A stretch of DNA of 64,000 nucleotides from Salipaludibacillus daqingensis (GTDB lineage Bacteria > Bacillota > Bacilli > Bacillales > Salisediminibacteriaceae): contig NZ_JARZHF010000007.1 in assembly GCF_029891575.1 (NCBI RefSeq), forward strand, positions 248,001 through 312,000, read 5' to 3'. The notes below the pieces were generated by a model, which was not told where the DNA came from, did no database searches, and worked only from the letters and a program-made list of their open reading frames with translations. A program made the position numbers and the translations under genes. This document shows, piece after piece, positions 1 through 9,068 of this stretch. The first letter of the stretch is position 1; each line of letters starts with the position of its first letter.

Positions 1-1190
1 TTGCTGGTGACATGGCTCATTCATCTACTGCTTTAAAAGAACTCGCTTCAACGATAGGATATCCTGTACTTATTCGACCTTCGTATGTGATTGGCGGTCA
101 ATCGATGTTTATATGCTATAACGAAAGCGAATTACAGCAATATGCGCATAGAGTGCAAGAAGATACTAATGACCGCTGTTGGCCATTGCTCATCGACCAG
201 TATGTGCCCGGACTTGAGTGTGAAGTGGACGTGATTTGTGATGGAGAAAATATCCTCATCCCAGGTATATTCGAACATTTAGAAAAAGCTGGTGTTCATT
301 CTGGAGATAGTATGACTGTTTTCCCACCTGTTTCCATTTCAGAGGAAATAAAAGAAGTCATTGTGGAGCAAGTAAAACAAATTTCTAAAGCGATACCTAT
401 CATAGGGATCATGAATATACAGTTCGTTGTCCATGAGAATGTTGTCCATGTACTTGAAGTTAATCCAAGGTCTTCAAGGACTGTTCCGATCATCAGTAAA
501 GTGACAGGAGTACCGATGATTGAATGGGCTGTGATGGTTCAAAACGGGAGTCATCTGAATGAACTAACACCTGAGACAGGATTAATGAGTGAACCTGATT
601 ATTATACAGTTAAAGCTCCGATTTTTTCGGCAACGAAGTTAAAAGGAGTCGACCACGTTCTTGGTCCTGAAATGAAATCAACAGGAGAAATTATCGGAAT
701 CGGTTTAACAAAAAATGAAGCAATAAAGAAAATTGCATCCTTTGCTGGATATACAAAGTTAGAAACAGATGAGCCTTTGCAATTGTTTGTATCCGTTTCT
801 GATCGAATGAAACAAGAAAGTGTCTCCGTTATTAAATCACTTTATGATGCTGGAGCAGAGGTCACTGCTACAACAGGAACAGCTCAATTTTTGGAAACGA
901 AAAATATATACGCAAAAACAATGGTGAAAGATAAAAAAGAACTGTTAAGCTATTGGAAAAACTCTCCGCCTCACATGGTTTTAAACATCCCAAACCAAGG
1001 TAGAGAGAAGGAGAAAATCGGCTTTTACATTCGCGAACTGTCAGTAAAATACGCCGTTCCTTACTTTACAAGCTTAGAAACGATGAGCGCTGTCATCGGT
1101 TGGGTTAATGGTGAGGACATGGAAGATACACCAAGAGCAATTGATGAATTTGTTCATAAGTTATCTCAACAAACAATAGTTAACAAATAA
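1..1190 (+). CDS. carB: Carbamoyl-phosphate synthase large subunit, 3' part (5' end outside window)
   Basis: C-terminal ~395 residues of carbamoyl-phosphate synthase, which joins bicarbonate, ammonia (from glutamine through CarA) and 2 ATP into carbamoyl phosphate. The frame is open back to position 3, so the ATG at 12 is internal. Visible are the second ATP-grasp half (GYPVLIRPSYVIGG, then EVNPRSSRTVP around residues 155-165) and a C-terminal MGS-like allosteric domain (VSVSDRMK...TTGTAQFL). It lies 28 bp before argF and just ahead of argG/argH, so it is probably the arginine-dedicated copy rather than the pyrimidine one; that assignment is inference from context. Confidence 0.93.
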   Translation, partial: AGDMAHSSTALKELASTIGYPVLIRPSYVIGGQSMFICYNESELQQYAHRVQEDTNDRCWPLLIDQYVPGLECEVDVICDGENILIPGIFEHLEKAGVHSGDSMTVFPPVSISEEIKEVIVEQVKQISKAIPIIGIMNIQFVVHENVVHVLEVNPRSSRTVPIISKVTGVPMIEWAVMVQNGSHLNELTPETGLMSEPDYYTVKAPIFSATKLKGVDHVLGPEMKSTGEIIGIGLTKNEAIKKIASFAGYTKLETDEPLQLFVSVSDRMKQESVSVIKSLYDAGAEVTATTGTAQFLETKNIYAKTMVKDKKELLSYWKNSPPHMVLNIPNQGREKEKIGFYIRELSVKYAVPYFTSLETMSAVIGWVNGEDMEDTPRAIDEFVHKLSQQTIVNK

Positions 1191-1218
1191 ACCATAGGAT
1201 TAAAAGAGGTGTAAAACA

Positions 1219-2184
1219 ATGGAGAATGTAAAAGAGAAAGATCAAGAGTGGACATTGACAACTGATCATTTATTAACCATATTTGATTTAACAAGTGAGG
1301 AAATTGTTCAATTAATCGAAGAAGCTGCGATCATGAAAAAACAATTAAAAGAAGGGGTTCCTCACCCTCATTTACAAGGTAAAACGTTAGGAATGATTTT
1401 TGAAAAATCTTCTACAAGAACAAGAGTATCATTTGAAGTAGGAATGATGCAGTTAGGTGGTCATGCGTTATTTTTAAGTTCAAAAGACATTCAATTAGGT
1501 CGAGGGGAAACAGTATCTGATACCGCGCAAGTGCTTTCTCGTTATGTAGATGGGTTGATGATTCGTACTTTTGAACATGCAACAATCGAAGAATTTGCAA
1601 CAAACTCTTCGGTTCCAGTGATAAACGGATTAACCGATTCCCATCATCCAACACAAGTTTTAGCTGACCTTCTAACAATTTATGAAAATAAAGGGACGTT
1701 AAAAGGACTAAAAATTGCTTATGTGGGAGATGGAAACAATAATATGACGCACTCTTTATTACAAGGAGCTGCATTAGCAGGAATGCATATGGGTGTATCG
1801 AGTCCAAAAGGATACGAACCAGACGAACACATATATAATCGAGCTGTTGAGAAAGCTTCAGAAAATGGAACAACCATTTCCTTTCATTATGATCCAGAAT
1901 CAGCAGTGAAGGATGCAGATGTTGTTGTCACAGATGTTTGGGCAAGTATGGGGCAAGAAGAAGAGCAGGAAAAACGCAAAGAACATTTTAAACCTTATCA
2001 AATTAATAAACAATTAGTTTCTTATGCAAAAAGTGATTTTATCTTTTTACACTGCCTTCCCGTGCATCGAGGTGAAGAAGTAACGGCTGAAATCATTGAT
2101 GGACAGCACTCTGTTGTATTTGACGAAGCAGAAAATCGCCTCCATGCCCAAAAAGCATTATTAAAAAAAATCATGAAAAGTTAG
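1219..2184 (+). CDS. argF: Ornithine carbamoyltransferase
   Basis: Transfers the carbamoyl group to ornithine to give citrulline, in the cytoplasm. The 321-residue length is normal. The carbamoyl-phosphate loop STRTR is at about residues 65-69, HPTQ at about 143, and the ornithine-binding [10 protein letters not shown] near 278. An RBS (AAAGAGGTG) precedes the ATG. The 28-bp gap after carB indicates one transcript, matching the common Bacillus order carA-carB-argF. A catabolic OTC is possible in principle, but the argG/argH neighbours favour biosynthesis. Confidence 0.95.
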   Translation: MENVKEKDQEWTLTTDHLLTIFDLTSEEIVQLIEEAAIMKKQLKEGVPHPHLQGKTLGMIFEKSSTRTRVSFEVGMMQLGGHALFLSSKDIQLGRGETVSDTAQVLSRYVDGLMIRTFEHATIEEFATNSSVPVINGLTDSHHPTQVLADLLTIYENKGTLKGLKIAYVGDGNNNMTHSLLQGAALAGMHMGVSSPKGYEPDEHIYNRAVEKASENGTTISFHYDPESAVKDADVVVTDVWASMGQEEEQEKRKEHFKPYQINKQLVSYAKSDFIFLHCLPVHRGEEVTAEIIDGQHSVVFDEAENRLHAQKALLKKIMKS

Positions 2185-2193
2185 TTTTTTTTG

Positions 2194-2222
2194 TAGACAA
2201 ATGCATAAAGATACGTTAGGAT
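2194..2222 (+). promoter_or_regulatory. Probable sigma-A promoter for argG
   Basis: TAGACA at 2194-2199 and TAGGAT at 2217-2222 are separated by exactly 17 bp, 35 bp upstream of the argG start and just after argF. No terminator separates argF from argG, so read-through is also possible. Confidence 0.4.
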
Positions 2223-2256
2223 AGATAAAAATACTACTTCAAGGAGAGATTTAAAA

Positions 2257-3483
2257 ATGAGTAAAGGTAAAGTTGTTTTAGCTTATTCAGGAGGTTTAGA
2301 TACTTCCGTTTCTATTAAATGGTTGCAAGATAAAGGGTACGATGTTATTGCTTTAGGTCTTGAGATCGGTGAAGGAAAAGACTTAGAAGCAATAAAAGAA
2401 AAAGCTCTAGAAGTGGGTGCTGATAAAGCAGTTATAATTGATGCAAAAGAATTACTAGCAGAGGAGTATTTACTTCCTGCACTAAAGGCAAACTGCATGT
2501 ATGAAGGAAAATATCCGTTATCATCTGCTTTATCTCGACCGCTCATTTCCAAGCTGTTAGTAGAAGTTGCTGAACAAGAAGGAGCCGTTGCTGTGGCTCA
2601 TGGTTGTACGGGAAAAGGGAATGACCAAGTTCGATTCGAAGTATCGATTCAAGCATTGAACCCTGACCTAGAAGTGATTGCCCCTGTTCGCGAATGGGGA
2701 ATGAATAGAGAAGAAGAAATTGAATATGCAAAGCAAAAAAACATTCCAGTTCCAGTCAATCTTGAAAAACCTTATTCTATTGATGCAAATATTTGGGGAA
2801 GAGCTTGTGAAGCAGGAGTGCTTGAAGATACATGGAAAGAAGCACCGGAAGAAGCTTTTGATTGGACCGCATCGATTGCTGATGCACCAGATGAACCAGA
2901 ATATGTGGAGATTGAATTTAAAGAAGGAAAACCAGTTGCATTAAACGGTCAACCTGAATCGTTGGTTAAAATTATTCAAAAACTTAATAAAATTGGTGGA
3001 AAACACGGTGTTGGTCGAATTGACCACATTGAAAACAGATTAGTTGGAATCAAAGCAAGAGAAGTATATGAAAATCCAGGAGCTCTTATCTTAATTAATG
3101 CACACAAAGAAATGGAATTTTTAACATTACCAAAAGAAGTCACACAATACAAAACGCAAATCGATCAAAAAATGACGCAACTTGTGTACGATGGATTATG
3201 GTACTCACCGTTGAAAAATGCTCTTGAAGCGTTTATTGATGACACGCAAGAAAAAGTTAACGGGAAAGTTCAAGTGAAGCTTTGGAAAGGCACACACATG
3301 GTTGTAGCGAGATATTCTGATAACAGCCTTTACAATGAAGAACTAGCAACGTATTCTAAAGGAGACGCATTTGATCACAATGCTGCTGTAGGTTTCATTA
3401 AACTATGGGGTCTTTCTACCAAAACGTATTCTCAAGTCAATAAAAAGAAAAAACCTGAATTAGTGAATAACCAACAAAAATAA
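2257..3483 (+). CDS. argG: Argininosuccinate synthase
   Basis: Condenses citrulline and aspartate with ATP to give argininosuccinate. It has 408 residues, the usual length. The N-terminal PP-loop (SGGLDTS, residues 11-17) binds ATP, followed by the conserved [12 protein letters not shown] segment near 117-128 and the substrate-binding [10 protein letters not shown] region. RBS AAGGAGAG lies before the ATG. A promoter may sit in the 72-bp gap after argF, and the gene is followed by a strong hairpin before argH. Confidence 0.96.
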   Translation: MSKGKVVLAYSGGLDTSVSIKWLQDKGYDVIALGLEIGEGKDLEAIKEKALEVGADKAVIIDAKELLAEEYLLPALKANCMYEGKYPLSSALSRPLISKLLVEVAEQEGAVAVAHGCTGKGNDQVRFEVSIQALNPDLEVIAPVREWGMNREEEIEYAKQKNIPVPVNLEKPYSIDANIWGRACEAGVLEDTWKEAPEEAFDWTASIADAPDEPEYVEIEFKEGKPVALNGQPESLVKIIQKLNKIGGKHGVGRIDHIENRLVGIKAREVYENPGALILINAHKEMEFLTLPKEVTQYKTQIDQKMTQLVYDGLWYSPLKNALEAFIDDTQEKVNGKVQVKLWKGTHMVVARYSDNSLYNEELATYSKGDAFDHNAAVGFIKLWGLSTKTYSQVNKKKKPELVNNQQK

Positions 3484-3498
3484 TAAAAAGTTTATCCT

Positions 3499-3535
3499 TC
3501 ACCGCTGGCATATCATTGTGATATACCAGCGGTGA
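3499..3535 (+). repeat. Strong hairpin between argG and argH
   Basis: Inverted repeat: a 10-bp stem (TCACCGCTGG/CCAGCGGTGA), one mismatch, then 5 bp (ATATC/GATAT) around a 5-nt loop. No T-run follows, so it is not a standard intrinsic terminator. It could be an mRNA stability or processing element, a partial terminator, or an operator. Confidence 0.6.
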
Positions 3536-3610
3536 TTACCATTAGATAGTGTATAAAAATTAAGTGAAATTCCAAAAATATAACCAGTTCATATATAGGA
3601 GGGAACAATC

Positions 3611-4987
3611 ATGTCAAAGCTTTGGGGTGGTAGATTTACAAAAGATACGAATAAACTTGTTGAACAGGAAACTGCTTCGATTTCGTTTGATCAAAAACTT
3701 GCGAACGAAGACATTCAAGGGAGTATTGCCCATGTAAAAATGCTTTCTACAACTGGTACAGTATCCGAAGAAGAAGCCTTAACAATTATTGATGGACTTA
3801 AAAGTGTTCAAAAAAAGCTCGAACAAGGAGCTTTGACATACTCTATTGAGCATGAAGATATACATATGAATATTGAAAAGTTTCTCATAGATGAAATCGG
3901 GCCTCTAGGGGGGAAACTTCATACGGGGCGGAGTCGTAATGACCAAGTTGCTACTGATATGCATTTGTATTTGAAAAAGCATACAGAAGAAATCATTGAG
4001 TTGGTACACGCAACACAATCCGCTATTTTAAAGATCTCATCTGATCACGTAGATACAATTTTGCCTGGTTATACTCACTTGCAGCGAGCGCAACCAATTT
4101 CATTTGCACATCATTTGTTAGCTTATTTTTGGATGTTGCAACGAGACAAAGAAAGGTTCATAGACAGCTTGAAAAGAACAAGTGGATCGCCTTTAGGTGC
4201 AGGTGCTTTAGCTGGGACAACGTTTCCGATTAACCGACATCAAGTTGCTGATGAATTAGGTTTCGACTATGTGTATCCAAATAGCATGGATGCTGTTAGT
4301 GATCGAGATTTCATCTTAGAGTTTATGTCCGCTGCATCGATTATGATGATGCATATTTCACGGCTATCGGAAGAATTAGTCATTTGGAGTAGCCAAGAGT
4401 TTCAATTTATTGAATTAGACGATTCCTTTTGCACAGGTTCTAGTATCATGCCTCAAAAGAAAAATCCAGATGTACCTGAGCTATTGCGTGCCAAAACCGG
4501 GCGTGTTTACGGAAATTTAATTGGCTTATTAACTGTATTGAAAGGTTTGCCACTTGCTTATAACAAAGATATGCAGGAAGACAAAGAAGGTATGTTCGAC
4601 ACGGTAGAAACGTTAGAAGCTTCACTCATGATGTTAGCGCCTATGATTGAAACAATGAATGTAAAAAAAGAGAACATGAAACAAGCGGTATCTGAAGATT
4701 ACTCGAATGCAACAGACATTGCAGATTATCTTGTTACAAAAGGAGTTCCGTTTCGACAATCACATGAAATTATCGGTAAAATCGTCTTGTACGGAATTGA
4801 TAATGGGAAGTACTTACTCGATTTATCCATAGAAGAGTACAAAAAGTTCAGTGACTTTTTTGAAGAAGATATATACGACGTTTTAGCGCCTGAACAAGTG
4901 GTAGCTAATCGTCGAAGTTATGGTGGAACGTCCCAAGATCAAGTAAGAGAGCAGCTTAAGTTAGCAAAGAAAACATTGTCATCTTAA
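3611..4987 (+). CDS. argH: Argininosuccinate lyase
   Basis: Splits argininosuccinate into arginine and fumarate, the last step of arginine synthesis. It has 458 residues, as usual for the family. The fumarase/aspartase-superfamily signature [11 protein letters not shown] is near residues 276-286, with TGRSRNDQ near 111 and the TH of [10 protein letters not shown] near 155. A near-perfect RBS (AGGAGGGAAC) sits before the ATG. The 127-bp gap after argG holds a hairpin; a terminator follows the gene, ending the arginine block. Confidence 0.96.
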   Translation: MSKLWGGRFTKDTNKLVEQETASISFDQKLANEDIQGSIAHVKMLSTTGTVSEEEALTIIDGLKSVQKKLEQGALTYSIEHEDIHMNIEKFLIDEIGPLGGKLHTGRSRNDQVATDMHLYLKKHTEEIIELVHATQSAILKISSDHVDTILPGYTHLQRAQPISFAHHLLAYFWMLQRDKERFIDSLKRTSGSPLGAGALAGTTFPINRHQVADELGFDYVYPNSMDAVSDRDFILEFMSAASIMMMHISRLSEELVIWSSQEFQFIELDDSFCTGSSIMPQKKNPDVPELLRAKTGRVYGNLIGLLTVLKGLPLAYNKDMQEDKEGMFDTVETLEASLMMLAPMIETMNVKKENMKQAVSEDYSNATDIADYLVTKGVPFRQSHEIIGKIVLYGIDNGKYLLDLSIEEYKKFSDFFEEDIYDVLAPEQVVANRRSYGGTSQDQVREQLKLAKKTLSS

Positions 4988-5017
4988 CTCCCAAACTTTA
5001 TAACGAGTAAAGCGAAG

Positions 5018-5058
5018 AGCGGGACGTTGAGAGTTATAACGTCCCGCTTTCTGTTTTT
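5018..5058 (+). terminator. Terminator after argH
   Basis: AGCGGGACGTT pairs with AACGTCCCGCT around a 9-nt loop and is followed by TTCTGTTTTT. This closes the arginine transcript. Confidence 0.9.
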
Positions 5059-5116
5059 GCATCAAATCAACGATTTGTTATTCGAGTATTGTGTCGTATT
5101 TCTTAACAATTCTAAA

Positions 5117-5150
5117 ATTGTATCACGATTGTTCTTGTTTATGATACAAT
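5117..5150 (+). promoter_or_regulatory. Inverted repeat overlapping a probable -10 box
   Basis: ATTGTATCA (5117-5125) and TGATACAAT (5142-5150) form a perfect 9-bp inverted repeat with a 16-bp spacer. The right arm contains TACAAT, a good -10 sequence, 37 bp before the small ORF at 5187. This looks like an operator over a promoter; no good -35 was found. Confidence 0.4.
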
Positions 5151-5186
5151 AAATAGCATTAACGCGTTAAAGTGAGTGATGAAATC

Positions 5187-5378
5187 ATGAGCGATTCTTT
5201 TATACGAATCATGACCCTTCAATCTCGACTGAAATCTTTGGATGAAGAAGAATTATCGGAGTTACGAGGTCTATTAGCAAAAAATCCCTGTATGTGCCAA
5301 TCTTCTACCGATTGCAGAGGTATTTGCGCTGTAGAACGAAGAGTTTCTTTCGAAGTGAAACGACGGACGATAACATGA
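5187..5378 (+). CDS. Small Cys-rich protein, function unknown
   Basis: A 63-residue product with a charged helical N-terminal half (LKSLDEEELSELRGLL) and a cysteine cluster CMC-x6-C-x3-C near residues 35-47 that could bind a metal. The ATG at 5187 has AAGTGAG about 10 nt upstream; an in-frame GTG at 5172 is an alternative start. The gene has its own promoter-like inverted repeat upstream and a hairpin terminator downstream, which supports a real single-gene unit. I recognise no family. Confidence 0.55.
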   Translation: MSDSFIRIMTLQSRLKSLDEEELSELRGLLAKNPCMCQSSTDCRGICAVERRVSFEVKRRTIT

Positions 5379-5388
5379 ACCTGTATAG

Positions 5389-5418
5389 CGCTGGAGTAGC
5401 TTTATTCCAAGCGTTTTT
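5389..5418 (+). terminator. Terminator after small Cys-rich gene
   Basis: CGCTGGA pairs with TCCA(a)GCG (one bulge), followed by TTTTT. Confidence 0.65.
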
Positions 5419-5499
5419 CTATTAACTAAGTTAAAGCAAGTGTATAATCAACATTACACGATTACTGGAATTTTTCTATTAAGAAAAGGAGTGAACACA

Positions 5500-6573
5500 A
5501 TGATTGATGTTCAATTAGAAGTAAAAGAGAATCCTAATAAAAAACCTAAACCAGACCCAGAAAACCTTCAGTTCGGTAAGATGTTTACTGATCATATGTT
5601 TACAATGGAATATTCGAGAGATAAGGGGTGGTTTCAACCGCAAATTGTTCCTTACGAGCCAATTACTCTTGAACCTGCGGCAATGATTTTCCACTATGGT
5701 CAATCAGTATTTGAAGGCTTAAAAGCTTATTTGACCGAAGATGGTGACGTTCAATTGTTTAGACCGGAAGAAAATTTAAAACGACTGAATCGATCGAATG
5801 CTCGACTAAGTATTCCGCCCGTTAGTGAAGAGCTCATGTTAAATTATTTGAAACAATTAATTACTGTGGAAAAAGACTGGGTTCCATCAGCGGAAGGAAC
5901 GTCTTTATACATTCGTCCGTTTATTATTGCAACAGAACCTAGTTTATCGGTAGCACCTTCTAAAAGTTATAAACTGATGGTCATTTTATCACCGGTTGGC
6001 TCTTATTATCCAGAAGGTATACACCCAGTGAGCATTCAAGTAGAAGATCACTTCACTAGAGCAGTTCGAGGTGGAACAGGAACTGCAAAAACAGGAGGGA
6101 ACTACTCAGCTGGATACAATGCACAAGAGTCTGCAGCGAATCAAGGGCATGCTCAAGTCATGTGGCTTGATGGGGTAGAGAAAAAATATATTGAAGAAGT
6201 TGGAAGCATGAATGTATTTTTCAAAATTAATGGTCAGGTAGTTACTCCAGAACTGAATGATAGTATTTTAGAAGGTGTAACGAGGAAGTCGATCATTGAA
6301 CTATTGAAAGAATGGAAATTTGACGTTGTCGAACGAAAAATCTCCATGAATGAATTATACCAAGCGTATGAAAGTGGTCATCTAGAAGAAGCGTTTGGTG
6401 CCGGAACTGCCGCTGTCGTATCACCAATTGGTGAATTAAGCTCTGGTGATCAATCGATGATCATCAATGGTAGACAAACGGGTGAATTAACCAAATCTCT
6501 CTATTCAACCATTACAGGTATTCAAACAGGGAAACTTCCTGACCCATTTGGTTGGACAGAAAAAGTAGAATAA
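5500..6573 (+). CDS. ilvE: Branched-chain amino acid aminotransferase
   Basis: Interconverts leucine, isoleucine and valine with their 2-oxo acids, using PLP and glutamate. It has 357 residues from the ATG at 5500, which has AAAAGGAGTG upstream; a longer in-frame start at 5440 lacks an RBS. Fold-type IV signatures: FHYGQSVFEGLKAY near residues 65-78, the PLP lysine in GTAKTGGNYS near 197, and the YIEEVGSMNVFF substrate segment. A TATAAT box is at 5443-5448. Single gene closed by its own terminator. The isoleucine-pathway gene ilvA is about 35 kb away. Confidence 0.95.
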   Translation: MIDVQLEVKENPNKKPKPDPENLQFGKMFTDHMFTMEYSRDKGWFQPQIVPYEPITLEPAAMIFHYGQSVFEGLKAYLTEDGDVQLFRPEENLKRLNRSNARLSIPPVSEELMLNYLKQLITVEKDWVPSAEGTSLYIRPFIIATEPSLSVAPSKSYKLMVILSPVGSYYPEGIHPVSIQVEDHFTRAVRGGTGTAKTGGNYSAGYNAQESAANQGHAQVMWLDGVEKKYIEEVGSMNVFFKINGQVVTPELNDSILEGVTRKSIIELLKEWKFDVVERKISMNELYQAYESGHLEEAFGAGTAAVVSPIGELSSGDQSMIINGRQTGELTKSLYSTITGIQTGKLPDPFGWTEKVE

Positions 6574-6578
6574 GCACC

Positions 6579-6617
6579 AAAGGCTGTCTCAAGCATCATT
6601 TTTGAGACAGCCTTTTT
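6579..6617 (+). terminator. Terminator after ilvE
   Basis: AAGGCTGTCTCAA pairs with TTGAGACAGCCTT, followed by a T-run. A dispersed repeat starts in the T-run. Confidence 0.9.
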
Positions 6618-6711
6618 ATACTTTAAGATAGTTTAACTCCATTAAATGGTTAAAGTATCACAAAACGAAGGCTTTCGCCAGCACTTGGCGATAAGCCAAG
6701 TTTTTCTAATT
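6614..6711 (+). repeat. Dispersed intergenic repeat, copy 1
   Basis: A ~95-bp unit starting TTTTATACTTTAAG and ending AAGTTTTTCTAATT. It contains inner inverted repeats (CTTGGCGATAAGCCAAG; TTTAAC/GTTAAA). A second copy, about 85% identical by eye and inverted, lies at 28236-28330. Both start in the T-run of a terminator and point the same way as the transcript that ends there. Confidence 0.85.
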
Positions 6712-6766
6712 TTATTTCACATAACTTCGCACCATATTCTAAAAGGCAATATTTCAGCCTTATTAT

Positions 6767-6958
6767 TTAGTTTTGTTTCCTTTTTAAATACATGTTTAAA
6801 AATTGAACTGCAATAAATGTAGTAACAAATGATACGACTCCTAAAAATAAAGGAAAAGTTTCAAACAATAACTGACCGAGAACTATGTTCATTGCACTAG
6901 CACTAAAGGCGATAGCTAATCCAAAGAAAATAGGATAAGGAATGGGTTTTAATTGCAT
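6767..6958 (-). CDS. Small two-helix membrane protein, unknown
   Basis: A 63-residue product with two predicted membrane helices (residues ~8-30 and ~35-55) and a basic C-terminus (LKRKQN). The ATG at 6958 is preceded by GGAGG with good spacing; an in-frame TTG at 6973 is an unlikely start because it overlaps that RBS. It is transcribed divergently from the next membrane-protein gene. Family not recognised. Confidence 0.6.
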   Translation of the reverse strand: MQLKPIPYPIFFGLAIAFSASAMNIVLGQLLFETFPLFLGVVSFVTTFIAVQFLNMYLKRKQN

Positions 6959-7080
6959 CGTTTCATCCTCCAATATATGATGGTAGTAATCCTATTTCTG
7001 TCAATATTTCTTTCGCGCAATGTTCATTGTAACATAAGGAATATATATCAAATCTTTTACGTCCTACTTTAGGAGATGGC

Positions 7081-7653
7081 ATGATGCTAAAACGTTTCTT
7101 ACTTTTTTTATATACAAGAGTAGGCTTGAAAATTTGGGTTTTGTCTTTCTTAATATTTGTCCTATTTCTTGCTTTTGTACTTCCCGGAGTCGCAGAACAA
7201 ACAAAAGAAGTCACTGGAACTTCTGAGTCCCCAGACGGATCTTATTTATACACGGCAGAAGACCTCTATCGTATTGCTGGTGAATATGGAGAAGAAGGCC
7301 GGACCTATTATATAACGTCTCGTTTTACTTTTGACGTTGTATGGCCGCTCGTATACTTATTCTTCTTAGCGTCATCTCTCACCGTTGTGTTTAAAAAATG
7401 GATGTCAGTCAAGGCACTTACATTTGTACCTTTGTTACCATTTGCAGGTGTTTTATTCGACTTTTTAGAAAACACTTCCGCTGCTTTTGTCATGTGGCGC
7501 TATCCTTTAGAAACACCATTTATTGCTCAATTAGCACCAGTTTTCACTTTTTTTAAATGGAACTTTATTTATGTCAGTTTTATTTGTATCGTAGTTGGCC
7601 TAGCTTATCGTTTGTTTTCCATTACACGGGAAAAAATGAAAATAACGAAATAG
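7081..7653 (+). CDS. Membrane protein, unknown (about 4 helices)
   Basis: A 190-residue product. Helix 1 (~17-37) is followed by an outer loop of about 45 residues rich in acidic and polar residues, then three more helices (~83-102, ~112-130, ~150-172) and a basic tail. TAGGAG lies 5-8 nt before two adjacent ATGs (7081, 7084). No catalytic motif is visible and no family is recognised. It ends at a hairpin terminator shared with the convergent broken gene. Confidence 0.65.
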   Translation: MMLKRFLLFLYTRVGLKIWVLSFLIFVLFLAFVLPGVAEQTKEVTGTSESPDGSYLYTAEDLYRIAGEYGEEGRTYYITSRFTFDVVWPLVYLFFLASSLTVVFKKWMSVKALTFVPLLPFAGVLFDFLENTSAAFVMWRYPLETPFIAQLAPVFTFFKWNFIYVSFICIVVGLAYRLFSITREKMKITK

Positions 7654-7675
7654 GTTGATTCATTTATATATTAAG

Positions 7676-7706
7676 AGCCGTGACGATTTAATTCGTTACG
7701 GCTTTT
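7676..7706 (+). terminator. Terminator between convergent genes
   Basis: AGCCGT(g)ACGA pairs with TCGT(t)ACGGCT and is followed by TTTT. It overlaps the 3' end of the minus-strand broken gene. Confidence 0.75.
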
Positions 7707-7971
7707 GATCGTTCTTATCTTTTAAAGTTAAACGGTTATTATCCATTGAAATCGTTAAGCGATGACTATGTGATTTAGCAGATTCATCAATATAAAAGGC
7801 TATATTGCTATGGTATTCAAAATTTTCAGCATGAGGTAACTCATCCAGAGTTAACCGAAAGTCTGACGTTCCTCATCTTTTTTTAGCTTTGTAGCCAATA
7901 ACAACGGTATGTTTTGATTGTTTATCCATTAATTGCTGTAAAAAAGCCAATGCTTCTTGCGTTACTTCCAT
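7696..7971 (-). pseudogene. Small gene interrupted by an in-frame TGA
   Basis: Translation starts at an ATG (7971) with a clear AGGAGG upstream and gives 32 residues (MEVTQEALAFLQQLMD...YKAKKR). It then meets TGA at 7875-7873, after a run of seven A. The same frame continues open for 58 more codons to a TAA at 7696, with coding-like sequence (FRLTLDELPHAENFEYHSN...). Together this is a 91-residue protein with one nonsense codon. No start codon is seen just after the TGA. The family is not certain; size and layout loosely recall HesB/IscA-like small proteins. Recent nonsense mutation, sequencing error or readthrough are all possible. Confidence 0.6.
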
Positions 7972-8128
7972 GATTAAACCTCCTTAGACTACTCTTTCTA
8001 CAATCATACATCGTGAAACAGAAAAGAAAAAGTGTGAATAATAATGAAAAAACTTATAAAAACATATAATTCATTGATTTAATTGCATTTTATACTTATA
8101 ATAAAAGAAGAGGAAGGGGGCTTTCTTG

Positions 8129-8887
8129 ATGAACCAAGAAGAACGGATGGAAGCAATCGTTCAATTTTTAATCGATCAACCATCGATCAGAATTGAAGAT
8201 ATTTGTGAGATGTTTCAAGTATCTAAAGATACAGCAAGAAGAGACCTTATTCGGTTAGAAGAGAATGACCAAATTATTCGAACACGCGGAGGGGCGACGA
8301 GGTCTCAACTCGTTCGAGATATTCAAAGTTACCACGTGCGGTTAGATAATTTAACAGACAATCATAAACGAATTGGTCAAGTTGCAGCTTCGATGATCCA
8401 GACAGGCGATCGAATCATTCTTGATGCTTCTACAACTGTTCAAACGTGTGCTGCTGCTATGCAACATAAAGAGTGTGCAGTGGTTACGAATTCGATTCAT
8501 CAAGCAGACCTGCTTGCGTCTTATTCCTCTGTTAGTATTCAACTGATTGGTGGAAATCTTCATAAGAGCCATCGTTATATGTACGGAACAGAGTCTTGTC
8601 AAAGCATAGCTCGATTTTTTGTAGATAAAGCATTTCTAGGAGTCGTTGGCATATCTGAAAATGGATTGACAGTAGCTCATGATGAAGATGCCTCTTTGAA
8701 AAAACAAATGATCAAGCAGGCAGATGAAACTTACGTATTAGCTGATCACACGAAATTTGGCAAAAATGATTTCGTGAAAATTGCTGAATTTCATGAAATT
8801 GATTATATCATTACTGATGAAAAGGTAGATAAGCATTTGTTAACTGTTATGAATGAACAAGGCGTTGAAGTGATTGTTATTTCATGA
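8129..8887 (+). CDS. DeoR-family transcriptional regulator
   Basis: A 252-residue repressor-type protein. The N-terminal DeoR helix-turn-helix spans about residues 5-57 (SIRIEDICEMFQVSKDTARRDLIRLEE), followed by the linker TRGGA. The C-terminal sensor domain is of the sugar-phosphate isomerase-like type (ILDASTTVQTCA, VVTNS, GGNLHK, ADHTKFGK). The ATG at 8129 has GGAAGGGGG about 8 nt upstream. No sugar kinase or PTS gene lies next to it, so the effector, probably a phosphosugar, cannot be told. It is a single gene with its own terminator. Confidence 0.9.
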   Translation: MNQEERMEAIVQFLIDQPSIRIEDICEMFQVSKDTARRDLIRLEENDQIIRTRGGATRSQLVRDIQSYHVRLDNLTDNHKRIGQVAASMIQTGDRIILDASTTVQTCAAAMQHKECAVVTNSIHQADLLASYSSVSIQLIGGNLHKSHRYMYGTESCQSIARFFVDKAFLGVVGISENGLTVAHDEDASLKKQMIKQADETYVLADHTKFGKNDFVKIAEFHEIDYIITDEKVDKHLLTVMNEQGVEVIVIS

Positions 8888-8953
8888 GTAATACTCGATT
8901 GTGATTGCGTGACTGTTCGGCAGGCGATAAAAAACAATCGATTATTAAATAAT

Positions 8954-8983
8954 AAACCGCTCTAGTTTTTTAGGGCGGTTTTC
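8954..8983 (+). terminator. Terminator after DeoR-type gene
   Basis: ACCGC(t)CTA pairs with TAG(g)GCGGT, followed by TTTTCCTT. Confidence 0.75.
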
Positions 8984-9068
8984 CTTAATTTTTAAGTGTT
9001 TCTAATCAACATCATTCCGTTCTTATGGTACGATAATACAATAAGTAAAGGATAGAGGAGTTACTTCC

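Noticed and set aside
12-14. ATG at 12 as the start of carB
   Set aside because: The frame is open to the window edge and the protein matches only the C-terminal part of CarB, so the gene begins upstream.
5420-5499. A T-box or leucine leader upstream of ilvE
   Set aside because: The gap is short and has no TGGTACCGCGG-type core or leucine-codon run.
7873-7875. TGA as a selenocysteine codon
   Set aside because: No selenocysteine insertion hairpin was recognised after the TGA, and Bacillaceae generally lack the machinery; a nonsense codon is simpler.
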